Below, piece by piece: positions 8,494-16,786 of a stretch of DNA of 45,105 bases. Each line of letters opens with the position of its first letter. The stretch's first letter is position 1. The stretch lies in the NCBI GenBank assembly GCA_035286125.1, contig JAYKIS010000056.1, forward strand, positions 1-45,105. Direction: 5' to 3'. The stretch is from VGJW01 sp035286125 (lineage in GTDB: Bacteria; Cyanobacteriota; Sericytochromatia; S15B-MN24; VGJW01). The translations under genes were made by a program, and so were the position numbers. Under the pieces are notes generated by a model, which searched no databases, had not been told where the DNA came from, and saw only the letters and a list, made by a program, of their open reading frames with translations.

Positions 8494-9189
8494 TTACGGC
8501 CGGGCCCACGGCGGTTCCCCTACGGCGACGAAAACATCCGTCAGGTCCTGGTCATCGCGCAGCAAGTTCTCGAGCTCGTCCTCGACCGTCAGCACATGCA
8601 GGCGCGGATGGTCGTCCATGGCGATGGCATCTCCCCAGACCGGCGTCGCGGCCTGCCCGCCCTTGAAGGACAGCACCTCGTGCCTGCCCCGCGGATCCAG
8701 ACGTCCCGTGGCCACCATCACATGGGCCCCGCCATCCAGGGAGACCAAGGTCCCCGGAGGCCAGGCCCCACTCCCGAGACGCACGCCGGAACCCTCGAGG
8801 ACGACGGGAACCCGCTGGAATCCGTGGGGCAGCATGACCCTGCGGAAACCCTCCGGATCGCCGACAGGCACGCGGGCCATCAAGGCGCGAGCCGCGTTGT
8901 CCGTGAGGAGACCGGCACGTATGGCGGCCCGAAAGACCAGACTGTAGCAATGGTCGGTATCGTCGCGCCAATCAGGGTGATGACCGGCCACATACCGCGG
9001 CAGGCTGTCGGGGTCGTCGACCCACGGACGCATGGCGGCGAGCAGGCGCACGCCGGGCGACACACTGGAACGAACCAACCGATCCGGCGATGGGCGCAGC
9101 GGTTCCGGGCGGGCAGACGCCACGCCCCGCGCCGGAAGCCCCGCGGCCGGAGCGGGGCGAGCGATGGGGCCGTCGGGCAATCGCGGCAT
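8494..9189 (-). CDS. Hypothetical protein, possible papain-like (NlpC/P60-type) fold
   Basis: About 231 residues from ATG 9189; the frame stays open further upstream to 9321, so the start is uncertain. The first ~45 residues are Pro/Arg/Ala-rich and likely disordered, and there is no signal peptide. The C-terminal part has a Cys at the start of a helix (DHCYSLVFRAAIRAG, Cys81) and a His in a strand-like segment after PPGTLVSLDGG (GAHVMVATG, His156). That spacing suggests a papain-like Cys-His dyad, but I cannot assign a family. It is convergent with cobC (10 nt apart) and lies at the left edge of the lower-GC island. Confidence 0.6.
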   Translation of the reverse strand: MPRLPDGPIARPAPAAGLPARGVASARPEPLRPSPDRLVRSSVSPGVRLLAAMRPWVDDPDSLPRYVAGHHPDWRDDTDHCYSLVFRAAIRAGLLTDNAARALMARVPVGDPEGFRRVMLPHGFQRVPVVLEGSGVRLGSGAWPPGTLVSLDGGAHVMVATGRLDPRGRHEVLSFKGGQAATPVWGDAIAMDDHPRLHVLTVEDELENLLRDDQDLTDVFVAVGEPPWARP

Positions 9190-9304
9190 GATGCCGGAGT
9201 CGTCGTCGGATACCGCGTCGGACTTGCGCGAGCCAGCACGCCCGAAATCCAGATGGAGGCAGAACCCGGGAAGAGAAGGGGGGCCTACCGCGCGACCAAC
9301 ATAC

Positions 9305-10717
9305 TCATGATCGGGCATCAATCAAGCCGGACCGAGGTCGCCGATCCGCCAGCGAGACCACCACCAAGACCGCCGCACTTACGGGCAGACCCACGTAGAC
9401 AGCTTCGGAAACCGGGAACCAGTGGGGCCAGACTGTAGCGGCAAGGGTGAGTCCTCCACCCAGCAACATGCTCCACAAGGCCCCCCGGGAAGTAGCCCGA
9501 GACCAGTACAATGCGCCTAGCGTCGGAAAGAACAGGCCAGCCACCATGATGTCATAGGCCAGCAGCATGCCCTTCAAGATGCCCGGCACGTGCAAGGCAA
9601 AGGCTACTGCCCCAAGGCCGAACAGAAGAGTTGTTTCCCTTGACAGCCGCAAGAGGTGTTGCTCATCTGAGCACGGATTAAAGACCTTGCTGTACCAATC
9701 ATTGACCAAGTGACCCGTGGCGGCCAGAAGGCAGCTGTCCGCAGTCGACATGATGGCGGCAAGGTAGGCAGCCATAACAATTCCAGCCGCCCCTACCGGC
9801 AGTACTGTCGCGACGAAGGTTGGCATCGCCATCTCGGGATCTAGGGCCGGAAAGAGTGCGCGGGCGAACATACCCAGAGTTACCCCCAGAAATGCCATAA
9901 GTGGCCATTCAAGCAACCCGGCAATCAGCCACGCCCTCTGGGCAGTTGCTTCATCCCTCACGGCATAGAGTCTCTGGTAAAGGGTCATGCCAACAAACCA
10001 GACCGGAACGATAGAGAGCACCCATCGCCCGACGAGAGAAGGGGCAATGGCCAGCGGGTCGAAGTACGAGGCCGGCAATGCCTTGTGCAGGCCCTCAAGG
10101 CCACCGACGGCCTGGTAGCCCAAGGGTAGAGCCACGAAGGACAAGCCAACGAGCAGAATTCCCCATTGGATCGTGTCGGTAAGAATGACGGCCCGGATAC
10201 CGCCGAGTGCCGTGTAGATGATGACAACCGCGGCCATCGCCCACACGGCGTAATGCAAGGGTAGACCGAAGACTGACGCCGCAAGCTTTCCCCCCGCCAA
10301 AAGCTGGGAGCCTGTGAAACCGATATAGCCGACGGCGGAAATGAGTGCGGCCACCCCGGCAACCCCCAGACCGAATCGATGACCGAGAAGATCCGGGAAT
10401 GTGAGAAATCCGTACCGGTCAGCAAGGGGCTTCGCTCTTGGTATGAGGAGCACTGCACTGAGCCATGCGCCCAGAAGGCCCGTAAAGAGAAGCCAACTGC
10501 CGGCAAGGCCCATGGTGAAGCCCAGTCCACCAAGTCCTATGGAAAAACCGCCTCCGACGTCGGTGGCCACAATCGACAGGCCTACGTGGGTGGCACCCAT
10601 GTTGCGATCACCGACGAAATAGCCCGCGACGGAAGTTTGGCGTTCCTTGATCCAGAGCCCGAATGCCAGTAGGCCCAGGAAACTGAGAATGACGATAGCT
10701 AGGTCGACGACGTGCAC
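9305..10717 (-). CDS. Sodium:solute symporter (SSS family)
   Basis: A 470-residue protein with about 13 membrane segments. The SSS fold is visible in SVAGYFVGDRNMG, GFSIGLGGLGFTMG, YGFLTFPDLLGHRFG, VIIYTALGGIRAVILTDTIQWG and MAAYLAAIMSTADSCLLAATGHLVNDWY, the last being the family-typical block around helix 8. The substrate is not predictable; compatible solutes, amino acids or organic acids are all possible. GTG 10717 is chosen because it follows the ablB stop by 13 nt, suggesting one transcript with ablB. Base composition is well below the flanking genes. Confidence 0.85.
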   Translation of the reverse strand: MHVVDLAIVILSFLGLLAFGLWIKERQTSVAGYFVGDRNMGATHVGLSIVATDVGGGFSIGLGGLGFTMGLAGSWLLFTGLLGAWLSAVLLIPRAKPLADRYGFLTFPDLLGHRFGLGVAGVAALISAVGYIGFTGSQLLAGGKLAASVFGLPLHYAVWAMAAVVIIYTALGGIRAVILTDTIQWGILLVGLSFVALPLGYQAVGGLEGLHKALPASYFDPLAIAPSLVGRWVLSIVPVWFVGMTLYQRLYAVRDEATAQRAWLIAGLLEWPLMAFLGVTLGMFARALFPALDPEMAMPTFVATVLPVGAAGIVMAAYLAAIMSTADSCLLAATGHLVNDWYSKVFNPCSDEQHLLRLSRETTLLFGLGAVAFALHVPGILKGMLLAYDIMVAGLFFPTLGALYWSRATSRGALWSMLLGGGLTLAATVWPHWFPVSEAVYVGLPVSAAVLVVVSLADRRPRSGLIDARS

Positions 10718-10730
10718 GAGTGCGTTGGCC

Positions 10731-11762
10731 TCAGGACAGAGACTTGCCCCAGAGGTTGATATCCTCAAAGCTGCCCGAGATATCGCAGTTGTTGATCAGC
10801 CTGCCGTAATGTCCGTAGCCCAAGTTATAGAAGACTCGGTTCATGCCCGGGGCTTGGGCTCGGGCCATCGAGTAGGCGCAGAAGATGCCCAGGGACTTGA
10901 GAACCTCCTCCAGATGACTAAGCAAGTTCAGCATCAAGCCGCGCCCCTGTTCCTCAGGAATGGTGGCACAGTCGGTGAGCTCGGCATTCGCGTTATTGAA
11001 GTCGATGTCTGCCGAGGCAGCGCTGACGATCCGCCCATCAGGGTTTCGCGACAACACATAGCGGACATTGCTGGACATCGTTGCCAAAATGTAATCTGGC
11101 GTAGCCAAAGGCACTGGATAGGTTTCGAAAGTTGCCGAATATAGCGAAACAAGATCCGGAATATCCACAAAATTCGCCACTTCGAGGCTATACCCTCTCG
11201 GGAGCACGACTGGCGCCCGGCGTTTCGGTACAGAGGAAATCTTTCGAAGGATTTCGCTCTCCTCGAGAAATCGGTCATATGAGAATCTGTCTTCCGAAAG
11301 GAAATGACTAACAACATAGGCATCTTGCCCTCGGAAAAAGTGCGGGATAATCCCTTCGAGCTTGTAGCCGCGCCCCAGGAACTCGCCCAAGTCAGCTCTC
11401 TTCACCTTTGCTGTAATCTTGTCGAAGCCATTAGCCTCTGCAAGGCGCTGCAGTTTGGCACAGGCCCTTCCGAACTCCCCCTTCACGTAACGGAGTTTGA
11501 GGCGACGATTGTAGCGGTCGAACGTCAGGCCCATCTCGAGTCCGTCTTCCCTGACGGTGTACTCAACTCCATAAACAGCACCATAGGCCTGAATATGCAG
11601 GTCGTCGTCGAGTTCGAAGCGTACGACTCCCATCCGGTTCGCTGTGGTAGCAGGTCGAAGGGCGGAAGGAGCCAAGGGCCGAATTCCACCCGGCGAAAGG
11701 ACCGACCAATTGCTGGTGGTAACAGTTTGGCTTGCAGTCAAGGCCAACGAGTTCTGGCTCAT
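10731..11762 (-). CDS. ablB: Beta-lysine N6-acetyltransferase AblB
   Basis: A 343-residue GNAT enzyme resembling AblB, which acetylates beta-lysine to N-epsilon-acetyl-beta-lysine, an osmolyte of methanogens and some bacteria. Recognisable blocks are YGAVYGVEYTV, YNRRLKLRYVK, a GYKLEGIIPHFFRGQDAYVVSHFL segment, and the C-terminal GNAT part ECATIPEEQGRG-like (DCATIPEEQGRGLMLNLL) and FYNLGYGHYGRL. ATG 11762 is preceded by GGAGG at good spacing. The first ~55 residues are a low-complexity extension. The usual partner ablA (lysine 2,3-aminomutase) is not in this window, so beta-lysine must come from elsewhere or the substrate differs. It is divergent from the LysR gene. Confidence 0.82.
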   Translation of the reverse strand: MSQNSLALTASQTVTTSNWSVLSPGGIRPLAPSALRPATTANRMGVVRFELDDDLHIQAYGAVYGVEYTVREDGLEMGLTFDRYNRRLKLRYVKGEFGRACAKLQRLAEANGFDKITAKVKRADLGEFLGRGYKLEGIIPHFFRGQDAYVVSHFLSEDRFSYDRFLEESEILRKISSVPKRRAPVVLPRGYSLEVANFVDIPDLVSLYSATFETYPVPLATPDYILATMSSNVRYVLSRNPDGRIVSAASADIDFNNANAELTDCATIPEEQGRGLMLNLLSHLEEVLKSLGIFCAYSMARAQAPGMNRVFYNLGYGHYGRLINNCDISGSFEDINLWGKSLS

Positions 11763-11994
11763 CGCATCCTCCACGAAGTCAACAATCTTCCGTGCCCGGC
11801 CTTGGAGCAGGGAGCGGGAGAATCGCTTGCAGGGCATCGGAACTAGAGTGACGTTTCACCCATCCATTCAGAGGATAGAAGAATGCCATTCATAGGTCAA
11901 CGGTTATCCAAAATTATTTTTCGATAACCGCTTGCTGCCCTTGAGTCAAAATCAGAGTTGACCGTCGAGTCCTTGACCGTGTTATCTGTCGTAT
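11763..11994. promoter_or_regulatory. Divergent ablB/lysR promoter region with inverted repeat
   Basis: This AT-rich 232-bp spacer contains a perfect 8-bp inverted repeat, CGGTTATC (11901-11908) and GATAACCG (11923-11930), separated by 14 nt of mostly A/T; it extends to 9 of 10 matching pairs. It sits upstream of a LysR-type regulator and its divergent partner, the usual place for LysR binding. For lysR, TTGACC (11958-11963) and TTATCT (11982-11987) are 18 nt apart, and the GTG start follows the second hexamer after only 7 nt. Confidence 0.6.
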
Positions 11995-12918
11995 GTGCAC
12001 ATCGAATTTCTGAAAACCTTCGTCATCGCGGCTGATTGCATGTCCTTCACCCGAGCCTCTGAAAGCCTGCGGATCAGCCAACCTGCCGTGAGCATGCAAA
12101 TCCGGGATCTTGAGGTTTATCTGGGCACCGAACTCTTTGAGCGCCACGGACGGCTTTTGGCCCTGACCCCGGCCGGCGAGCGATTCAAGATCCGGGCAGC
12201 GCGACTCATCAATGATCTCGCAATTGCACGGGATGAGGCACTCGAGTTGACGGGTCAAGCGGGAGGTCATCTGCGCGTGGGCGCGACCGACACTCTCGGG
12301 AACTACCACCTGCCACAATTGATGGGGACATTCCTCTCGGAAAGCCCACACTTGCGAACATCTGTTCAAATCGCGGATGAATCACAGTTATCCCGACTGC
12401 TTGTTGAGGGGAGTCTGGATGCCTGTTTCTGGGAGGGAAATGTACCGGACCGCCTGCGGGCAACGGTGGATTGCCTCCATCTCGGGGAGGATCGCATTGT
12501 CCTCTTGGTAGGAAAAAAGCACCCTTTGTTCGAGACATCTGCGATTACCCTGCGAGAATTGACCGACACCTCGGTAGTCTTGCGTATGCCTGATGCATCA
12601 ATTCGTCAGCACGTCGAACGAGCTTTGAATATAGCTGGTTTTCCACCCGAATCACTGGATCTGCAACTGGAAATTTCACAGACCGAGGCACTCAAAAGGG
12701 TCCTGATCTCTATGCCGATATTGGGCTTTGCATCCCGCTTGGCAATCAAAGACGAACTGCGGACAGGAACCCTTCGTGAGATTGCCCTGCCGGAAGTAGA
12801 CTTGGCGAGGCAGCTCTGGCTGCTCACGCCCGCTGACGGCCCGAAGCCTCTACGCGTGAGGATTTTCCGTGCCTTCGTCGAGGCAGCAAGTCAGAAACAA
12901 GGTCCGCTGAGCCCTTAA
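11995..12918 (+). CDS. LysR-family transcriptional regulator
   Basis: A 307-residue LysR-type regulator. The N-terminal winged helix-turn-helix reads HIEFLKTFVIAADCMSFTRASESLRISQPAVSMQIRDLE across two short blocks, followed by LGTELFERHGRLLALTPAGERF. The rest is the substrate-sensing domain (HLRVGATDTLGNYHLPQLM to the end). GTG 11995 gives the canonical LysR start. It is divergent from ablB and the symporter and probably controls them; the effector is unknown. Base composition is markedly lower in GC than the surrounding chromosome. Confidence 0.92.
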   Translation: MHIEFLKTFVIAADCMSFTRASESLRISQPAVSMQIRDLEVYLGTELFERHGRLLALTPAGERFKIRAARLINDLAIARDEALELTGQAGGHLRVGATDTLGNYHLPQLMGTFLSESPHLRTSVQIADESQLSRLLVEGSLDACFWEGNVPDRLRATVDCLHLGEDRIVLLVGKKHPLFETSAITLRELTDTSVVLRMPDASIRQHVERALNIAGFPPESLDLQLEISQTEALKRVLISMPILGFASRLAIKDELRTGTLREIALPEVDLARQLWLLTPADGPKPLRVRIFRAFVEAASQKQGPLSP

Positions 12919-13166
12919 GTTAATTTCCTGATTCGCTAGGCGATCAGCAAGTACGCTGCAGTGGCTATCCCCTTAGGTACCTTGCATGCACTCGGGGTCG
13001 ACGTACCGCAGCCACTGGCGAAGGCAGGCCGCTCGCTACGCCGGGCAGGCGCAGGGTCGGGCAGGGGCCACCCCAGATTGACCTTGACTCACAGATCAGG
13101 TCAGCAGCCTGATGCCGTAGTCATCGTCGGGAACCACGCCCTGCTTGCGGGATCCCCGACTCCCGC
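12919..13166. other. Gene-free spacer at right edge of low-GC island
   Basis: I see no convincing gene in this 248-bp stretch. A small imperfect hairpin lies at 12928-12947 (CTGAT/ATCAG and CGC/GCG with a one-base bulge) shortly after the lysR stop and could terminate that transcript, though no T-run follows. GC content rises through the spacer towards the normal high value. Confidence 0.5.
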
Positions 13167-15197
13167 CTAACCGGCGACCAAGGCCTTGTCGAGACGCTCG
13201 CGCAATTCGAGGGTCGTGAGTTCCTTGCCGTCCTGGCGCGGGCTGGCGGCCTCTCGGCCGACCTGCTGGAGCAACTCGAGCGCAGCCGGGCCAAGCTCCC
13301 TGCGCTGCACGGCCCGCAGGGCATCGTCCACGACGGCAATCCGGGCCTGCTGGGCGAGACGCCACGCCCGGAACTCCTGCGGGGTCACCTCCCTGCCATC
13401 CGCATTCTTCCTGCCGACGGACGCTGCGCGCACGTCGATTTCAGCCCGCAAGTCCTCGCGGGCCGAGGACAGGGCCAGCGTCGTGGCCCCCGCAAGGCGT
13501 TGCTGGCTGACGGCTTCGGGCGCATTGGTCTGAGCCTGACGCCCCCGAACCACCGCTTGCGTCATGGCGGCATGGACCTCCTGGGGGGTCATCTCGCGAG
13601 CATCACCCGTGCGGGTCAGCATGCCGGCGATGCGCTGGGCATCATCCGGGCGCAGATCGCCTCGCCGCAAGAGGTCCTGCGCCTGCCTGAGCAAGCCGAG
13701 GCGCGTCTCCTGAGCGCGGCTCCAGGCGGCAAACTCCCCGGGCGTGAAGGCCTTGCCATCCGCGTCCTTGCGTCCGACGGAAGCGGCCTTCGCCCCGATC
13801 TCCGAACGGATGTCCTCGATATCGGAACCGATCCGCAGGGCCGCGGAGGCAACGGCTCCGGCCTCGGCCACGGGCACCCGCCGACGCGATGCATAGGCGA
13901 CTTCGGCCAGCACGGCTTCCAATTCCTGAGGCGTACGCTCGAGCCCCGTGCCGTCCGGACGTGCCTGCCCCGCAAAAGCGTCCTGCAGGCGGGCGATGGC
14001 GTCAGGAGCCAAATTCCCGTGTTCAAGAAGGCGCAGCCCTTCCTCGACCTGGCGCAGGGCCGTGGTGCGCGCCAGGACAAAGGCCCGATGCTCCTGAGGC
14101 GTATATTCCTTGCCGTCGGCGTCCTTGAGTCCGACCAGAGCAGCCCTGTCGGCCAGGTCCGCACGCAGGTCCTCGCGCAGGGTGGCAAGATCCAGCGTCG
14201 CCGAGACCAGAGCGGCCTGATGCTCGCGAGCAGCCGCATCCAAGGGCTGGGGGCGGTCCCGTTCGAAGGCCATGCCGGCCAGCTTGGCCCGGACCTCCTG
14301 CGGGGTGTAGCCGGTCACCCCGGTGTTCATGTCCGTGAACATCCGAGACAGTTCCTGGGCCGACTCGGCGGAAAGCTTGCCGGATCCAAGCAGCTTCAGG
14401 GCCTTGTCGGCGGCCTTCATCATCTCCTCGCGTCCCTTGCGGAAGGCGACGAACTCGCGACCCGTGATCGTCTGGCCGTCAGGTCCCGGACGACCGACCA
14501 TCGCGCGCTTGGCATCCACGTCGGCTGCCCAGTCCTGCCGCGCCGTGGACACGGCGAGGGTCGCCGCGACCGTGGCCTCGCGCCGGGCCGCCTGCGCCGC
14601 ATCGTGGGGCTCGGGGTTCGCGTTCAGGAAGGCGATGTCGGCCAAGGCCGCGTGGACCTCCTGCGGCGTGCGCTCCAGGCCTTCGGGACCGGCCGCCGGT
14701 GCCAAAAGCTGCTCGAGGAGCTGGGCCTGCCCCGGAGCCATGTTTCCGGCCTTGAGCATGTCGAGGCCGCGATCGAGCATCTCCATCCGGGTCCGGACGC
14801 TGGCGGCATAGGCTCGGAATTCAGCTGGCGTGTAGGTGGACCCCGGTGCCATCGCCTGGCGCTGGACACGCCGGAGATCGTCCGTCAGCCTTTGCTTCTC
14901 GGTACCGAGTGCATGAGCGGCATCGACCGTGGCCTTGTGCGCGGCAACCGCTTCGGGGCCGACAGGACGTCCGTTCACCGCGATCCATGATCGGCTTGCG
15001 GCCGAGGCGGCCAAGGGGCCATAGCCCGGGAAGGGAGGCGGCGCTGCCGACGGCCGGACCGCATCCTTGACACCCAGATCCAGCCTGTCCGTTCCGATGC
15101 CCGGCTTCGACTGGCGCAGATCGGCGGAAGGTCCTACACCTGCCGTGCGCAAGGGGCCTGTCACGACCGAAGGAAAACCAGACCTGCGGATGTCCAT
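13167..15197 (-). CDS. Hypothetical protein with five ~118-residue tandem repeats
   Basis: A 676-residue protein of no family I recognise. After a Pro/Gly-rich N-terminus (about 1-92, no signal peptide) it has five degenerate helical repeats at roughly residues 93-213, 214-334, 335-452, 453-571 and 572-676. Each unit has an alpha-helical start (REDLRAEI..RAA-like), VGRKDADGKEYTPQEF-like loop, a helix ending LLRRGNLAPD-like, and a second conserved R-MTPQEVHAAL-like motif. The DADGK..TPQE segment faintly recalls an EF-hand-like or dockerin-like loop but lacks a canonical pattern. ATG 15197 has GAGG six bases upstream. Role unknown; an elongated scaffold is possible. Confidence 0.75.
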   Translation of the reverse strand: MDIRRSGFPSVVTGPLRTAGVGPSADLRQSKPGIGTDRLDLGVKDAVRPSAAPPPFPGYGPLAASAASRSWIAVNGRPVGPEAVAAHKATVDAAHALGTEKQRLTDDLRRVQRQAMAPGSTYTPAEFRAYAASVRTRMEMLDRGLDMLKAGNMAPGQAQLLEQLLAPAAGPEGLERTPQEVHAALADIAFLNANPEPHDAAQAARREATVAATLAVSTARQDWAADVDAKRAMVGRPGPDGQTITGREFVAFRKGREEMMKAADKALKLLGSGKLSAESAQELSRMFTDMNTGVTGYTPQEVRAKLAGMAFERDRPQPLDAAAREHQAALVSATLDLATLREDLRADLADRAALVGLKDADGKEYTPQEHRAFVLARTTALRQVEEGLRLLEHGNLAPDAIARLQDAFAGQARPDGTGLERTPQELEAVLAEVAYASRRRVPVAEAGAVASAALRIGSDIEDIRSEIGAKAASVGRKDADGKAFTPGEFAAWSRAQETRLGLLRQAQDLLRRGDLRPDDAQRIAGMLTRTGDAREMTPQEVHAAMTQAVVRGRQAQTNAPEAVSQQRLAGATTLALSSAREDLRAEIDVRAASVGRKNADGREVTPQEFRAWRLAQQARIAVVDDALRAVQRRELGPAALELLQQVGREAASPRQDGKELTTLELRERLDKALVAG

Positions 15198-15339
15198 CTC
15201 ACGCCTCGCTTTGCCGGGGAAGACAAGACCTTATCCGGCCCTTTGCAGCCCCACCCCCATTCGCTTGATGGATATTTCACAATCCCTTGGCCCAGACACG
15301 CAGAGCCCGGGACGGTCTTGTACCAAGGGCCTTGTCGCC

Positions 15340-15882
15340 CTAGAGCAGCGACTCGATGTCCTTGCCCAGGGCCCCGGGCTCGGCCGACGATCCGTATCGA
15401 GCAACCACCTTGCCCTTGCGATCGACGAGAAACTTGCCGAAGTTCCAACTGATGTCCCCGGGCTTGGCCTGCTTGAGCCAGGCATAGAGAGGATGGGTCC
15501 CGGTCCCGTTGACCTCGACCTTGGCGAACATCGGGAAAGTCACGCCGTACTCCCGCGAGCAGAACCTGGCAATCTCGCCGGAGGTACCGGGTTCCTGGCC
15601 TCCGAACTGGTTGCAGGGGAAGCCGAGGACGGCAAGGCCCTTGGCGCCGTAGCGCTGGTGCAGTTGCTGCAGACCCTCGTACTGGGGCGTATAGCCACAC
15701 TGGCTGGCCGTGTTCACGATCAGCAGCACCTTCCCCTGCCACGCCGAGAGCGTCGTGGCCTGGCCTGCAATCGTCTTCACAGGAATATTCCAGGGCGCAC
15801 CCGTTCCGGCCGCCACGGCAGGAGACGGCCCCATCAGGGCCCACGCAGAGAGGGCGGCGAGTAAGGACAAGCGGGCAATCAT
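15340..15882 (-). CDS. Glutathione peroxidase (Cys type), exported
   Basis: A 180-residue thiol peroxidase of the glutathione peroxidase family with an N-terminal signal peptide (about residues 1-25). The peroxidatic block is VNTASQCGYTPQYEGL (Cys62), so this is a Cys rather than a selenocysteine enzyme. Other family blocks are FPCNQFGGQEPG and WNFGKFLVDRKGKV, which supplies the Trp/Asn of the catalytic tetrad. It likely reduces peroxides with thioredoxin-like donors in the cell envelope. ATG 15882 has AAAGGAG eight bases upstream. It is divergent from a peroxiredoxin gene. Confidence 0.93.
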   Translation of the reverse strand: MIARLSLLAALSAWALMGPSPAVAAGTGAPWNIPVKTIAGQATTLSAWQGKVLLIVNTASQCGYTPQYEGLQQLHQRYGAKGLAVLGFPCNQFGGQEPGTSGEIARFCSREYGVTFPMFAKVEVNGTGTHPLYAWLKQAKPGDISWNFGKFLVDRKGKVVARYGSSAEPGALGKDIESLL

Positions 15883-16105
15883 CAGCTGGGCTCCTTTGCC
15901 GGGGCGACTTTGTCTACTTCATGTATACCACCAAGCCCCCGAAGACACATCCTGTCCAACCACAGCCCAGACACGCTCCATCAGGATATAGCCTGAAACT
16001 ATCATAATAATGCAATTCATATCTTGGACAGGGTGCCGGGGACTCGAGAAGCTGAAACCGGGGTTACGTGACCCTGCAAGCCCCTCTTCCCAAGGAGTCC
16101 CTACC
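15883..16105. promoter_or_regulatory. Divergent gpx/peroxiredoxin promoter region with outward-facing repeats
   Basis: The 223-bp spacer between two peroxide-defence genes has an AT-rich centre (about 15985-16023). It is flanked by an inverted repeat: TTGGACAGG reads leftward at 15959-15951 and rightward at 16024-16032 (11 of 12 positions match when extended to TTGGACAGGrTG). On the minus strand TATACA (15926-15921) is a plausible -10 for gpx. These could be binding sites of a shared peroxide-responsive regulator; no exact PerR or OxyR site was recognised. Confidence 0.45.
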
Positions 16106-16666
16106 ATGGAGATCAACCAGCGCCTGCCAGAGTTCAGGGCCGATGCCTATCATCAAGGCACCTTCCGCACCATCACCCATGAGGATCTGCTCGGCCGGTG
16201 GGCCGTCCTGTTCTTCTATCCGGCCGACTTCACCTTTGTCTGCCCGACGGAACTGGCCGACCTGGGCGAGCGGTATGCCGAGTTGCAGGCGATGGGGGTC
16301 GAGGTCTGCAGCATCAGCACGGATACGCACTTCACCCACATGGCCTGGCATGACACGTCGCCCAGCATCGGCAAGCTGACCTTTCCCATGCTGGCCGACC
16401 CGACGGGACATCTCTCCCGTACCTTCGGGGTCCTCGTCGCGGAAACGGGTCTGGCAAGTCGCGGCACCTTTGTCGTCAACCCCGAGGGCCTCGTCAAGAT
16501 CATCGAGGTCACGGACGACGGCATCGGCCGCAACGCGCGCGAACTCGTCCGCAAGATCCAGGCCGCGCAATTCGTGGCAGAGCATCCCGGCGAGGCCTGC
16601 CCCGCCAGATGGACGCCCGGGGCCGCTACGCTGAAACCGGGACCGGATCTGGTCGGCAAGATCTAG
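16106..16666 (+). CDS. ahpC: Peroxiredoxin (AhpC/Prx1 type)
   Basis: A 186-residue typical 2-Cys peroxiredoxin that reduces hydrogen and organic peroxides. The peroxidatic Cys is in FFYPADFTFVCPTELADL (Cys46) and the resolving Cys in GEACPARWTPG (Cys165). MLADPTGHLSRTFGVL and RGTFVVNPEGLVKIIEV are standard AhpC blocks. ATG 16106 is chosen over the longer frame because AAGGAG stands eight bases before it and the protein then starts at the normal N-terminus. No ahpF is adjacent, so the electron donor is unknown. Confidence 0.93.
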   Translation: MEINQRLPEFRADAYHQGTFRTITHEDLLGRWAVLFFYPADFTFVCPTELADLGERYAELQAMGVEVCSISTDTHFTHMAWHDTSPSIGKLTFPMLADPTGHLSRTFGVLVAETGLASRGTFVVNPEGLVKIIEVTDDGIGRNARELVRKIQAAQFVAEHPGEACPARWTPGAATLKPGPDLVGKI

Positions 16667-16676
16667 AAATCCGCAT

Positions 16677-16690
16677 CCTGCCCGGGCAGG
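16677..16690. terminator. Palindrome downstream of peroxiredoxin gene
   Basis: CCTGCCCGGGCAGG is a perfect 14-bp palindrome 11 nt after the stop codon. It can form a short GC hairpin, but there is no T-run, so a terminator role is only possible. Confidence 0.3.
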
Positions 16691-16786
16691 CCCACGCCAT
16701 CCTGGAAGTCCGCAGCGACGCTTGTCCGGCGACAACTCCGGATTCCGGGGCATGGTCCATGCAGGAACCGGACACGCCCAGCGACC

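Noticed and set aside
9305..12950. Integrative element with attachment sites
   Set aside because: No integrase, tRNA target or flanking direct repeat could be found; only composition suggests transfer.
12961..13170. 69-residue reading frame in the spacer after lysR
   Set aside because: Low-complexity composition, no ribosome site and no recognisable domain.
13500..14990. Long plus-strand frame opposite the repeat protein
   Set aside because: The sense frame shows regular protein repeats, while this one is His/Gly/Arg-rich without any domain.
15340..15882. Selenocysteine in the glutathione peroxidase
   Set aside because: The active-site codon is for Cys (ASQCGYTPQ); there is no in-frame TGA.
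15985..16015. PerR/Fur box in the gpx-ahpC spacer (CTATCATAATAATGC)
   Set aside because: Only about 9 of 15 positions fit the PerR consensus; AT-richness alone explains the resemblance.
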